Shown here one piece after another: positions 18,301 to 25,419 of a stretch of 64,000 bases of DNA (its first letter is position 1; every line of letters starts with the position of its first letter). The stretch is from an uncultured Bacteroidales bacterium. GTDB taxonomy: Bacteria > Bacteroidota > Bacteroidia > Bacteroidales > UBA932. The translations under genes and the position numbers were made by a program. A model generated the notes under the pieces. It saw nothing but the letters and a program-made list of their open reading frames with translations. It was not told the origin of the DNA and did not search any database. The stretch covers positions 1 to 64,000 of the forward strand of contig CALUPT010000005.1 in NCBI GenBank assembly GCA_944322715.1. The letters run 5' to 3'.

Positions 18301-19675
18301 CGAAAGTCTCCATGAAAGAACCGCAGCCAGATGAACAGGCCTCATTGATCTCTATCCTGTCTATCACCCCATCATTGACGAATATCGCCTTCATGTCCTG
18401 TCCGCCGATATCAAGGATAAAGGAGACGTCCCTGTCCATGCTTCTTGCCGCCCTGTAATGCGCCATCGTTTCCACTATCCCTGCATCCAGCCCGAACGCA
18501 GCCTTTATCAGGTCCTCGCCGTATCCGGTGGAACAGCTCCCTGCCACATCTATACCGGCGCCTTTTTCCGAACACTCTGCCGCCAGACGCTCCAGACCAT
18601 CGGCGACAGCCTTCACGGGATTGCCCCTATTGGGGCTGTACCACGAATACACCACAGAGCCATCAGTGTCGAGCAATACGATCTTTGTCGTTGTAGACCC
18701 TGAATCTATACCAAGATATACTTTGTTTACCCCCGGTTTCAGGACGGCTTTCCGCATGCTCTCCGCTGATATCCTCGCTTTCCAGCCGTCATAATGCGCG
18801 CGGTCCCTGAAAAGAGGAGGCAGACCTCCTGCGGTTGTCCGGGATGTTCCTGTCATCGAATCAATCATCGCCGACAGGGCGGAAAGCCTGACTGCAGGAC
18901 CGGCAGCTGCAGAAAGAGCGGCGCCTTCAGCAGTCAGCAGGCTGCCATCGGACGGAATCACCATGTCATCCTTCCCGAGAGACAGATAGTCCGCAAAGGA
19001 CTTCCGCAATGCCGGAATGAACGTGAGCGGTCCTCCGCAGAAAAGTACCGGAGGCTTTATCCTGCGTCCATGCGCAAGTGTAACCACAGTCTGGATAGTC
19101 ACGGCATGGAAAATCGATGCTGCAATGTCTTCCCTGCCTGCATTCTTCGCAATGAGATTCTGGATGTCCGTCTTGCAGAATACGCCGCAACGGGAGGCCA
19201 CTGGATATATCCTGTCCGCACGGAGGGCAAGATCGCCGAGGCTTTCGACCGGGACTCCGAGAATAATGGCCATCTGGTCAATGAAGGCCCCCGTCCCTCC
19301 GGCGCAGTTGCCGTTCATCCTCAGATCAGAGGCATTATCCCCATCAAAAAACACCACCTTGGCATCCTCTCCTCCGATGTCTATCATCGTGGACACCTGC
19401 GGATAATTCTTCCGGATAGCCTTTGTCGCCGCCACCACTTCCTGGATAAAGGGCAGTCCGGTATTTTCAGCGACCCCCATTCCGACGGACCCCGTAATGC
19501 AGACGGACACATCCGCATCCCCGACCTTCCGCTGCAGGCCGTCAAGGAATCCCGACAGGACCTCCCTTATCCTGGCCCCGTGCCTCTCATATATTGAATG
19601 GACGATATTGCCATCCGCATCCGACACCACCATCTTGGCCGTAGTGGAACCCACATCAATTCCTATCTTCAACAT
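15314..19675 (-). CDS. Giant acyl-CoA dehydratase activase/dehydratase fusion (BcrAD/BadFG, DUF2229, HgdB-like)
   Basis: A 1453-residue cytoplasmic iron-sulfur protein. Two ASKHA ATPase modules come first: IGIDVGSTTAKMVVSDADG at residue 4 with GNCAGGTGAFIDQM, and LGIDSGSTTTKIVLLDTDG near 320 with CSSGCGSFMETFARSLG, the Cys that with its partner subunit would hold a [4Fe-4S] cluster. A Cys-rich linker (CRGCENNC) follows near 610. A DUF2229-like region then begins (IGIPRCLNMYEDFPFWHTL), followed by HgdB-type dehydratase segments (VILLTGRPYHADPLIQHK, FGCGPDAFLTDA, SLQPFGCIANHIVERG). In characterised relatives the activase uses ATP to push one electron into a 2-hydroxyacyl-CoA dehydratase. The substrate of these giant fusions is not established. 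It pairs with a TetR gene. Confidence 0.88.
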   Translation of the reverse strand: MLKIGIDVGSTTAKMVVSDADGNIVHSIYERHGARIREVLSGFLDGLQRKVGDADVSVCITGSVGMGVAENTGLPFIQEVVAATKAIRKNYPQVSTMIDIGGEDAKVVFFDGDNASDLRMNGNCAGGTGAFIDQMAIILGVPVESLGDLALRADRIYPVASRCGVFCKTDIQNLIAKNAGREDIAASIFHAVTIQTVVTLAHGRRIKPPVLFCGGPLTFIPALRKSFADYLSLGKDDMVIPSDGSLLTAEGAALSAAAGPAVRLSALSAMIDSMTGTSRTTAGGLPPLFRDRAHYDGWKARISAESMRKAVLKPGVNKVYLGIDSGSTTTKIVLLDTDGSVVYSWYSPNRGNPVKAVADGLERLAAECSEKGAGIDVAGSCSTGYGEDLIKAAFGLDAGIVETMAHYRAARSMDRDVSFILDIGGQDMKAIFVNDGVIDRIEINEACSSGCGSFMETFARSLGFSAAEFAEAACRSKAPCDLGTRCTVFMNSKVKQVLREGARMEDIAAGLSYSVVRNCLYKVLKLNSPSALGSHIVVQGGTMRNDAVVKALENLTGCKVSRCDAPELMGAYGCALYAKEREEAGETVRCVPVGLREMLSRAEYTTSSLNCRGCENNCMVVRYRFGNGKDYYAGNRCERVFSNGAGARLRGDNVYGKKLELLFGKAMDGNRMDGAGREDGAMPAGCVSGKHAGLRIGIPRCLNMYEDFPFWHTLIVSCGMDAVLSDPSSYKAYEKVAGLVMSDNICFPAKIVHSHIENLAARQVDRILMPFVVYEKPGKEQNSYNCPIVTGYSEVIRSVQSGKVPIDSPVVTFKDREQMHRQCIAYLTGLGVDRKTASNAVLRAEAAEEKYAEDISGACLERLEDARRHGRLVILLTGRPYHADPLIQHKVSDIVAEMGADVISDDIVRGMDIPLDDVHFVSQWAYTNRILKAAKWAALQGDDVQCVQLTSFGCGPDAFLTDAVRDVLSAHGKSLTLLKLDDIDNAGSMKLRVRSLVESLKLSRDRQRNAAGFRTVPVFGEEDRHRKILVPFFTPFISPLIPAVMELAGYDVENLPISDAESGERGLKYANNEVCYPATLVVGDIIKALESGRYDTSRTAVAITQTGGQCRASNYISLIKKALVDAGYGDVPVVSVSVGSGIENRQPGFRVNWARIVMPAFHAILYSDCIAKFYYPAAVRETVRGAAARLKDRYLDMGAKVIREGKNISGRLLSLIEKAAEEFDDICEDMETAKVGVVGEIYLKFNPFAHRNVTGWLMDRGIEIVPPVLTDFFLQYFVNRRTKKQTGLEKSRVPEFVFSGFYGFLMKKVREVDRRASGFRYYRPFGDIFEEAEYGRELVSLNAIFGEGWLLPAEIASYCRHGVRNVISLQPFGCIANHIVERGIENRIKKVYPEVNLLSVDFDSGVSDVNIINRLLLFIDNIRMPDPEHPIASGQAARKCHPEMSEDTVIPSR

Positions 19676-19715
19676 TTTACCGTAAATATAACGATTTTGA
19701 CACCACTGTCAGACA

Positions 19716-19746
19716 CAAATGTAAAATCTTTTGCCGATACGGCAAA
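19716..19746 (-). promoter_or_regulatory. Promoter of the activase-tetR operon (-33 TTTG, -7 TACATTTG)
   Basis: On the minus strand TTTG (19743-19746) is followed after 19 bases by TACATTTG (19716-19723), an excellent match to the Bacteroidetes promoter consensus in both boxes and spacing. The start codon of the 1453-residue activase is about 40 bases downstream. A plus-strand TAAATTTG at 19807-19814 in the same gap probably serves the toxin-antitoxin-like pair. Confidence 0.65.
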
Positions 19747-19806
19747 ATTTTTCTGTTTTTGGGGTCGATTTTTCCGTTTTTTGAGTTTTTTTCTTGCCCA
19801 AACACA

Positions 19807-19814
19807 TAAATTTG
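19807..19814 (+). promoter_or_regulatory. -7 element for the toxin-antitoxin-like pair
   Basis: TAAATTTG fits TAnnTTTG and lies 21 bases before the ATG at 19836, so the leader is very short. A TTG (19781-19783) lies 23 bases upstream. Confidence 0.45.
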
Positions 19815-19835
19815 TCCGTATAAATCACGCACACG

Positions 19836-20114
19836 ATGGAGAAAGGAAAGAAAAAATCAATCATGTCGGACCCGGCAGTCGCATACAATGCCGACATTTA
19901 CCGGCTGAAAGTCAAGGGCATGGAAGCCCTTATGGGAATCAATGACCCGCAGGACCTCAAGAATGCGGTCGACTACCTGAAACGGAAAGGGAAGAACTCC
20001 CACGACAGATCTTACTTCCATGAAGACATAAATGAGATGTGCCGTCAGATCAGACTGGCGAACGAAGGGAAACTACAAGGGAAAGATGCGGAGGATCTGC
20101 TTCATGAATTATAA
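19836..20114 (+). CDS. Putative antitoxin of a type II toxin-antitoxin-like pair
   Basis: A 92-residue, highly charged, mostly helical protein with no signal peptide. An alternative ATG is at 19863 (MSDPAVAYNADI). I do not recognise a named antitoxin family. The assignment rests on size, on the 11-base overlap with the downstream RelE-like gene, and on the short leader from its own promoter. The C-terminal part (KGKNSHDRSYFHEDINEMCRQIRLANEGK) could be the toxin-binding segment. A small protein unrelated to toxin control cannot be excluded. Confidence 0.55.
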   Translation: MEKGKKKSIMSDPAVAYNADIYRLKVKGMEALMGINDPQDLKNAVDYLKRKGKNSHDRSYFHEDINEMCRQIRLANEGKLQGKDAEDLLHEL

Positions 20115-20442
20115 GATCAAAGCATATCCCCTTTTCGAACGCAATCTGAAAAGGCTGGCTAAAAAATACATTTCAGTCAAAGAAGACTACAAAACCCTTC
20201 TGAATGATTTAAGGACAAATCCTGAACTCGGGACGGATCTGGGCAACGGATTAAGAAAAATCAGGATGAAGATATCCTCGAAGAACAAAGGCAAGAGCGG
20301 AGGAGCAAGGATTATCAGTCTCACTGCCATCATCTCCGGCACCGACAAGGAAATCGGGTTGCACTATATCTACGACAAGTCGGAAAAAGAGACAGTGACA
20401 GATGCCGAACTGAAGGAAATCCTCAGAAGGAACGGGCTGTGA
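20104..20442 (+). CDS. RelE/ParE-like toxin candidate
   Basis: A 112-residue basic protein: MNYKIKAYPLFERNLKRLAK, then LLNDLRTNPELGTDLGNGLRKIRM, then SGGARIISLTAIISG and IGLHYIYDKSEKETVTDAEL. The order of an N-terminal helical hairpin, a G-x-x-LG-x-G-x-RK-I-R segment and a C-terminal beta strand is that of the RelE/ParE mRNA-interferase or gyrase-inhibitor fold. The ATG at 20104 overlaps the upstream antitoxin candidate by 11 bases; the open frame extends further upstream only by lying inside that gene. The exact target (ribosome-bound mRNA or gyrase) cannot be told from sequence. Confidence 0.65.
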   Translation: MNYKIKAYPLFERNLKRLAKKYISVKEDYKTLLNDLRTNPELGTDLGNGLRKIRMKISSKNKGKSGGARIISLTAIISGTDKEIGLHYIYDKSEKETVTDAELKEILRRNGL

Positions 20443-20448
20443 AACGGC

Positions 20449-21777
20449 CTACCTCTTCTCCCATATATAGACCTTGTCGGAGCGGCGCAACTTTACGGCC
20501 GGACCGCCAGGGCCGGTCTCTGAAGAGACGGCCGGATGTCCTTCCGGAACAGTCCTGTCCTTCCCGTCCCTGAGCGGATGACAAGGGATTGAACAGTATT
20601 CTCCCTTCTCCGCCTTGTCCACTGGCTTCAAGTCGACCCTTATCTCATCTACATCCATCTCCACAACCCCAGTGGAAGGGCCTATGACCAGTATCCTGTC
20701 CCCCTTGTGCAATGCAGCCGACTCGACAAGTATCTCAGCGACCCCGAGCTTTGCAAACCAGTTGGTCACCTTGCCGCAATATACCTTCTGTCTCGTAGCC
20801 TTGCTGCCGTAGACTTCGCTCCATTCTCCAAGCCTCGCCCCCTGGTAATAACCGTCCCAGAAGCCTCTGTTGAAGACTTCCGACAGTTCGGACTTGAGAC
20901 CCGCAGCGAGTTCAGGCGAGAATGTACCATCGCAGACAGCATCTGCCGCGCGTCTGTAGCACGACACGACCTTGCGGACATATTCCGCCGAACGGGCACG
21001 GCCCTCGATCTTCAGCACGGAAACCCCCGCTTCCATCATCTTGTCTACAAACTCTATGGTACACAGATCCTTCGGCGACATAATGTATTTGTTGTCCACC
21101 ACAAGCCGGTTGCCGGTCTCAAGGTCGGTCACTTCGTATCCGCGACGGCATATCTGATAGCACGACCCTCTGTTGGCGGATGCCCCGTATTCATGCAGGC
21201 TGAGATAGCATTTTCCTGAAACGGCCATGCAGAGGGCGCCGTGTGCAAACATTTCTATCTCTACGGTACGCCCGGAAGGCCCTTTTATCCCATCCCTCAC
21301 TATGATGTCGTGTATTTCCCTGACCTGATGCAGATTGAGTTCCCGGGCAAGCACTATCACATCCGCGAACTGCGCATAGAATCGCAAAGCCTCCGAATTG
21401 GATACGCTGAGCTGAGTCGATACATGCACTTCGACTCCAATGCTTCCGGCATAGGATATGGCAGCCATGTCGGAAGCGATGACTGCCGTGATGCCTGCAG
21501 CCTTTGCAGCATCGAGAGTCCTGCGCATATCATCCAGATCCTCCTCGTACAGCACTATATTGAGAGTCAGATATGTCCTGACTCCCGCATCAGAGCATAT
21601 CCTGACAATCTCCGGAAGATCCTCCATTCTGAAATTGTTCGCCGAATGCGAGCGCATGTTGAGTTTCTCGACTCCGAAATATACGGAATCCGCCCCTCCC
21701 TGGATGGCAGCCTGCAGGCATTCGAAATTGCCTGCAGGAGCCATGATTTCCGGTTTCGGATACACGCATGAAGTCAT
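20449..21777 (-). CDS. Peptidase U32 family protein (TrhP/YegQ-like tRNA hydroxylation)
   Basis: A 442-residue cytoplasmic protein with the U32 signature EIEMFAHGALCMAVSGKCYLS and an N-terminal barrel starting KPEIMAPAGNFECLQAAIQGGADSVYFG (shown here only as family hallmark segments PEIMAPAGN and GGADSVYFG). Cys residues around SCYQICRRG may bind an iron-sulfur cluster. Characterised relatives TrhP/YegQ and RlhA install hydroxyl groups on tRNA U34 or 23S rRNA rather than acting as proteases. The C-terminal 90 residues (VYCGKVTNWFAKLGVAEILVE) resemble the beta-barrel extension of TrhP-type members. Its ATG overlaps the stop of the polyprenyl synthetase by one base; it is the last gene of a three-gene operon with it and the S41 protease. 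Confidence 0.88.
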   Translation of the reverse strand: MTSCVYPKPEIMAPAGNFECLQAAIQGGADSVYFGVEKLNMRSHSANNFRMEDLPEIVRICSDAGVRTYLTLNIVLYEEDLDDMRRTLDAAKAAGITAVIASDMAAISYAGSIGVEVHVSTQLSVSNSEALRFYAQFADVIVLARELNLHQVREIHDIIVRDGIKGPSGRTVEIEMFAHGALCMAVSGKCYLSLHEYGASANRGSCYQICRRGYEVTDLETGNRLVVDNKYIMSPKDLCTIEFVDKMMEAGVSVLKIEGRARSAEYVRKVVSCYRRAADAVCDGTFSPELAAGLKSELSEVFNRGFWDGYYQGARLGEWSEVYGSKATRQKVYCGKVTNWFAKLGVAEILVESAALHKGDRILVIGPSTGVVEMDVDEIRVDLKPVDKAEKGEYCSIPCHPLRDGKDRTVPEGHPAVSSETGPGGPAVKLRRSDKVYIWEKR

Positions 21778-22793
21778 TATCTGGTCCTCCCGAGCAGCCT
21801 GTCAGCATAGCGGTGTATGACCTCGTACCTGATCTTGCCCAGCCCTATCATGCCGGCATAGTCCATCGCTTTCGCGTGAAGCTTGATAATCTCGTATTTG
21901 GCATCTTCATCCACCCCTATCTCCTCATATATCCCCTTGACCTTGGCAATCTTGGCGGCCTTCTCCGCCTCTGTCACGGTCTGCATCGCCATGGCCTCCA
22001 GCAGGGCCGTCTTGCCGTAGGCAGGATCTATGACTCCTGATTTCTCCATTTCGCCGCTCTTCTCCAAAGCCCTCGTCAGAAGCCAGCTCTTCTTGTTGTT
22101 GACAATGTCCCCGCCGATAGCCTTGCCGAAGACATCCGGATCGCCGAAGACATCCAGATAGTCATCCGTTATCTGGAATGCCAGTCCGAGGTCATATCCG
22201 AAACGGTAGAAATAGTCGCACGCCCTGTCATCGGCTCCGGCAATCAGCGCCCCCATCTTTGCCGAACATGCGATAAGGACAGCCGTCTTGAGCCCTATCA
22301 TCTTCATATAGTCCCCCATCGGCACTTCGGGCTTCTGCTCGAAATCCATGTCATACTGCTGTCCCTCACACACCTGTGCCGCCGTCGCAGTGAACAGGTC
22401 GAGAACTGCAGGAAGCACCGTCACAGGAGCCTTCGAAATCATTCTGTAGCTTTCGATGGACATCACATCCCCGGACAGGATCGCCGTATTGCCGCCCCAT
22501 TTCCGGCAGACCGTCTCTTTCCCTCTCCTCATTTCGGCATTGTCCATGATATCATCATGAATGAGCGTGAAACTGTGGAAAACCTCCAGTGCCGCGGCCG
22601 GAGACAGTATCTCTTCCGGGAATGAATCCCGGTACAGGGAATAGACGGTAAGGCACAGTCTCGGACGGACCCTTTTCCCGCCGAGTCCCATCATATAACG
22701 CAACGGATCATACAGACCCGCCGGCTCTGCCGCAAACTGCATTTTGCCGAAAAGACCATCGAGGACTTCCTCTATCTGATTCTCGTTTACCAT
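21777..22793 (-). CDS. Polyprenyl (E)-diphosphate synthase
   Basis: A 338-residue trans-isoprenyl diphosphate synthase that condenses isopentenyl diphosphate with an allylic primer for quinone side chains or other polyprenyls. The first Asp-rich motif is LIHDDIMDN (about residue 78) with RRGKETVCRKWG right after it, and the second is QITDDYLDVFGD (about residue 208). The family usually has a DDxxD first motif; here it is DDIMD, a fit. Chain length cannot be judged safely. It starts 24 bases after the S41 protease stop and overlaps the U32 gene, so the three are probably co-transcribed. Confidence 0.92.
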   Translation of the reverse strand: MVNENQIEEVLDGLFGKMQFAAEPAGLYDPLRYMMGLGGKRVRPRLCLTVYSLYRDSFPEEILSPAAALEVFHSFTLIHDDIMDNAEMRRGKETVCRKWGGNTAILSGDVMSIESYRMISKAPVTVLPAVLDLFTATAAQVCEGQQYDMDFEQKPEVPMGDYMKMIGLKTAVLIACSAKMGALIAGADDRACDYFYRFGYDLGLAFQITDDYLDVFGDPDVFGKAIGGDIVNNKKSWLLTRALEKSGEMEKSGVIDPAYGKTALLEAMAMQTVTEAEKAAKIAKVKGIYEEIGVDEDAKYEIIKLHAKAMDYAGMIGLGKIRYEVIHRYADRLLGRTR

Positions 22794-22817
22794 ATCTGCA
22801 CGTTATTACATAAAACA

Positions 22818-24461
22818 CTATCTGCCATATACGGGGAAAGGAAGATCCATCGCAAGGGCCTCCTTCAGCTGGTCATCATATCTCAGGCGGATTTTCACAC
22901 CGGCCTCCTGATAATAATATCTGACAGCTATCTCTTCCTCGATGAACGGGACTATCTCATCCTTTTTCAGTCTGATGAACTTTTCCTTATCCATCTCAAG
23001 GCTCTTTTCCAGAGCATCTATCTCCGCCTGCATGGTATCGGCCAGCCCTTCCTCCTCGAGTTCCTTCTTCATCTGATCGAACAGGGTCATGGCGCTGCTC
23101 CGGTAGTCGAATTCCTGCGTCCGGGCGAAAGCGATGAAATCCTCGAACTCCGCATCCGAGAGATGGAACTCATCCACAGGAGGTATGCTGTCATGATGAC
23201 GGACATAATCCAGCACGAAATTGTCTATCACCCCGGAAAGTACGAGAGAATACACCAGCCTGCTGTATGATGGGGACTTTATCTCTATGTCAGGGGTTAT
23301 TCCCCCTCCATCCCGTACCTTGCGGCCATGCAGGGTCGTGAATTCCTTTGTCAGCGAATCAGGTATATGTCCCACACTGCCATCCTCGTTGCGGTGGCTG
23401 TAGTCTATGGCCTGTACACAGCGTCCGCTCGGAGTATAGTATTTTGCCGTAGTGACTTTCAGCTGGCCGTTATACGCGACAGGCCGTATCGACTGCACCA
23501 GTCCCTTGCCGAATGTCCTGGTACCGATTACAAGTCCCCTGTCCCTGTCCTGAATCGCTCCCGCGACTATCTCCGAAGAAGATGCCGAGCCTGAATCCAC
23601 CATGACTATGAGCGGAAGAAGGGTATCAACCGGTTCATTTACTGTCCTGTACTCCCTGCATGACTCAGGGTCGGCTCCTCTGGCTGTCACCACAAGGGAA
23701 CCTTTCGGGACAAACAGCGACACAATGTTTATCGCCTCGTTCATCAGGCCGCCTCCGTTCCCCCTGAGGTCGAGCACAAGCCTTTTCATGCCCTCCTTCC
23801 TGAGCCGCAGGACGGCATTCCTGACATCGCCCGACACTTTTTCCGTAAATCCGGTCTGTACTATATAGCCAGTCGTATCATCGAGCATCCCGACATACTC
23901 GACGTCCGGAAGATGTATCCTCTCCCTGACGATCGGCACATCGAGAGTATCGCCGGAATGCACCTTCTTCACCTTGAACACGACTGTCGTCCCCGGCTTG
24001 CCCTTCATCCTGTCGCTGCTCTGTGCGGTCTCCAGATCCTTTGTCGGACAGCCATCGATAGTGATTATCTCATCCCCGCAGACAAGCCCCGCCTTATATG
24101 CGGGCGATCCGTAATACGGTTCGTTTATGACCACATTCTCCCCTTTCTTCTTGTATATTACCGCCCCTATTCCTCCGTAAGTCTTCGAGATCATCATCTG
24201 GAAATCATCGTTTTCCTCCTCCGGGACATAGATCGTGTACGGGTCGAGACTTGCCAGCATCTCATCTATCCCGGCCCTCATTATCCTGTCTACGGGCAGA
24301 GAATCCACATACGAACCGTTCAGTTCCTTCAGTATGGAATCATGTATCTCCTCCCACTGCCCGAGCCTGAAACTCCTGCTCTGGGCACTTGCCGCCGCTG
24401 CAGTCACGGCAAGTGCCGCCACGGCAGACAAAAACATATAACCTGTCCTTTTCATATCCAT
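22818..24461 (-). CDS. S41-family C-terminal processing protease
   Basis: An exported serine protease of 547 residues with signal peptide ending near AAASAQ. A short N-terminal helical region is followed by a PDZ domain (about 90-170: GIGAVIYKKKGENVVI, SPAYKAGLVCGDEIITIDG) and the S41 catalytic domain with RLVLDLRGNGGG, VDSGSASSSEIVAGAI (nucleophile Ser) and GTRTFGKGLVQ (general base Lys). A C-terminal helical tail of about 130 residues is also present. Such proteases trim periplasmic or outer-membrane proteins. An alternative ATG is two codons downstream. It has its own promoter and heads the operon with the prenyl synthase and U32 genes. Confidence 0.93.
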   Translation of the reverse strand: MDMKRTGYMFLSAVAALAVTAAAASAQSRSFRLGQWEEIHDSILKELNGSYVDSLPVDRIMRAGIDEMLASLDPYTIYVPEEENDDFQMMISKTYGGIGAVIYKKKGENVVINEPYYGSPAYKAGLVCGDEIITIDGCPTKDLETAQSSDRMKGKPGTTVVFKVKKVHSGDTLDVPIVRERIHLPDVEYVGMLDDTTGYIVQTGFTEKVSGDVRNAVLRLRKEGMKRLVLDLRGNGGGLMNEAINIVSLFVPKGSLVVTARGADPESCREYRTVNEPVDTLLPLIVMVDSGSASSSEIVAGAIQDRDRGLVIGTRTFGKGLVQSIRPVAYNGQLKVTTAKYYTPSGRCVQAIDYSHRNEDGSVGHIPDSLTKEFTTLHGRKVRDGGGITPDIEIKSPSYSRLVYSLVLSGVIDNFVLDYVRHHDSIPPVDEFHLSDAEFEDFIAFARTQEFDYRSSAMTLFDQMKKELEEEGLADTMQAEIDALEKSLEMDKEKFIRLKKDEIVPFIEEEIAVRYYYQEAGVKIRLRYDDQLKEALAMDLPFPVYGR

Positions 24462-24522
24462 AATTTCGTCTCTCCGAACTGTCCATCCCGAAGCGGACGG
24501 GCCTCAGGAGAGAATCGGATTA

Positions 24523-24555
24523 CAAAATTAAGAAACTGCCGGACATTTCTACAAA
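24523..24555 (-). promoter_or_regulatory. Promoter of the S41 protease operon
   Basis: On the minus strand TTTG (24552-24555) is followed after 21 bases by TAATTTTG (24523-24530), close to the Bacteroidetes consensus. The start codon lies about 60 bases downstream. The promoter for the divergent rdgB gene is 100 bases to the right. Confidence 0.55.
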
Positions 24556-24636
24556 AATCTTTCAAAAACTGTCCGAATTTCCGGCCGCCCGGGACACTGC
24601 CATCAGACAGATAGCGGATAATCAAAAAAGAATTCA

Positions 24637-24644
24637 TACATTTG
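24637..24644 (+). promoter_or_regulatory. -7 element for rdgB
   Basis: TACATTTG matches TAnnTTTG and lies 35 bases before the rdgB ATG at 24680. No good -33 box is visible at the expected spacing. Confidence 0.5.
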
Positions 24645-24679
24645 CTGCGTTTTTAAGGAAGTAAATAAAGCAGTTGTTT

Positions 24680-25312
24680 ATGAAAATCGTATTTGCAACG
24701 GGCAATGGCGGAAAACTGCGTGAAGCAAGGGAAATCCTTGGAGGGGGATTCGAGCTCGTTACCCCCATGGAAGCCGGAATCGCTGAAGACATTCCGGAGA
24801 CAGGCAACACTTTGTCCGCCAATTCACGGCAGAAAGCGGAATACATCTGGGACAGATGCGGCTGCAGCTGTTTTGCGGATGACACCGGACTGGAAGTGGA
24901 TATCCTCGGAGGAGCGCCGGGAGTGCACACCGCAAGGTATGCAGGCGAAGAAAAGGATTTCGACAGGAACATCGACAAACTGCTCCGTGAGATGGAAATC
25001 ATGGAGATGGAGGCCAGCCTGGCAAAGGAGGCGGGCCTTTCCGTAAAGAATCCCGGGAGACGGGCAAGGTTCAGATGCGTCGTAACCCTCATAATCGATG
25101 GAGAAAAACATTATTTCGAAGGCGCCCTTGAAGGAAGGATAGCCCGTACCCGTTCCGGAAACGGAGGATTCGGCTACGATCCGGTCTTCATACCTGACGA
25201 ATATCCGGACAGGACCCTCGCCGACATCACCGAAGAGGAGAAGAACGCGATATCGCACAGGGGCAAGGCACTCCGTGCAATGGCAGACTGGCTTGCCGCC
25301 AGGACAGCATAA
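24680..25312 (+). CDS. rdgB: RdgB/HAM1 non-canonical purine NTP pyrophosphatase
   Basis: A 210-residue cytoplasmic house-cleaning enzyme that hydrolyses dITP, XTP and similar nucleotides to monophosphates. It shows the full HAM1 order: KIVFATGNGGKLREAREIL at the start, FADDTGLEVDILGGAPGVHT in the middle, GNGGFGYDPVFIP and the C-terminal ISHRGKALRAM. An insertion of about 30 residues (MEIMEMEASLAKEAGLS) after the ARYAG segment makes it slightly longer than E. coli RdgB. The ATG at 24680 begins directly with the family motif; the TTG two codons upstream is not needed. It converges with the acetylesterase gene across a hairpin terminator. Confidence 0.95.
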   Translation: MKIVFATGNGGKLREAREILGGGFELVTPMEAGIAEDIPETGNTLSANSRQKAEYIWDRCGCSCFADDTGLEVDILGGAPGVHTARYAGEEKDFDRNIDKLLREMEIMEMEASLAKEAGLSVKNPGRRARFRCVVTLIIDGEKHYFEGALEGRIARTRSGNGGFGYDPVFIPDEYPDRTLADITEEEKNAISHRGKALRAMADWLAARTA

Positions 25313-25360
25313 GGAACCCAGTGCCGCCGCCACAGCGGCAGACATAAAAGGAAAAGAAAC

Positions 25361-25406
25361 AATAAACGGGACCCGGCTCTGTCAGACAGAATCAGGTCCC
25401 GTTATT
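25361..25406. terminator. Bidirectional hairpin between rdgB and the acetylesterase gene
   Basis: AATAAACGGGACC (25361-25373) pairs with GGTCCCGTTATT (25395-25406) around a 21-base loop, giving a stem of about 12 base pairs with one bulged A. It lies between two converging genes, which suggests a shared terminator, although neither side has a long T run. Confidence 0.6.
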
Positions 25407-25419
25407 CATGCGAACCGGC

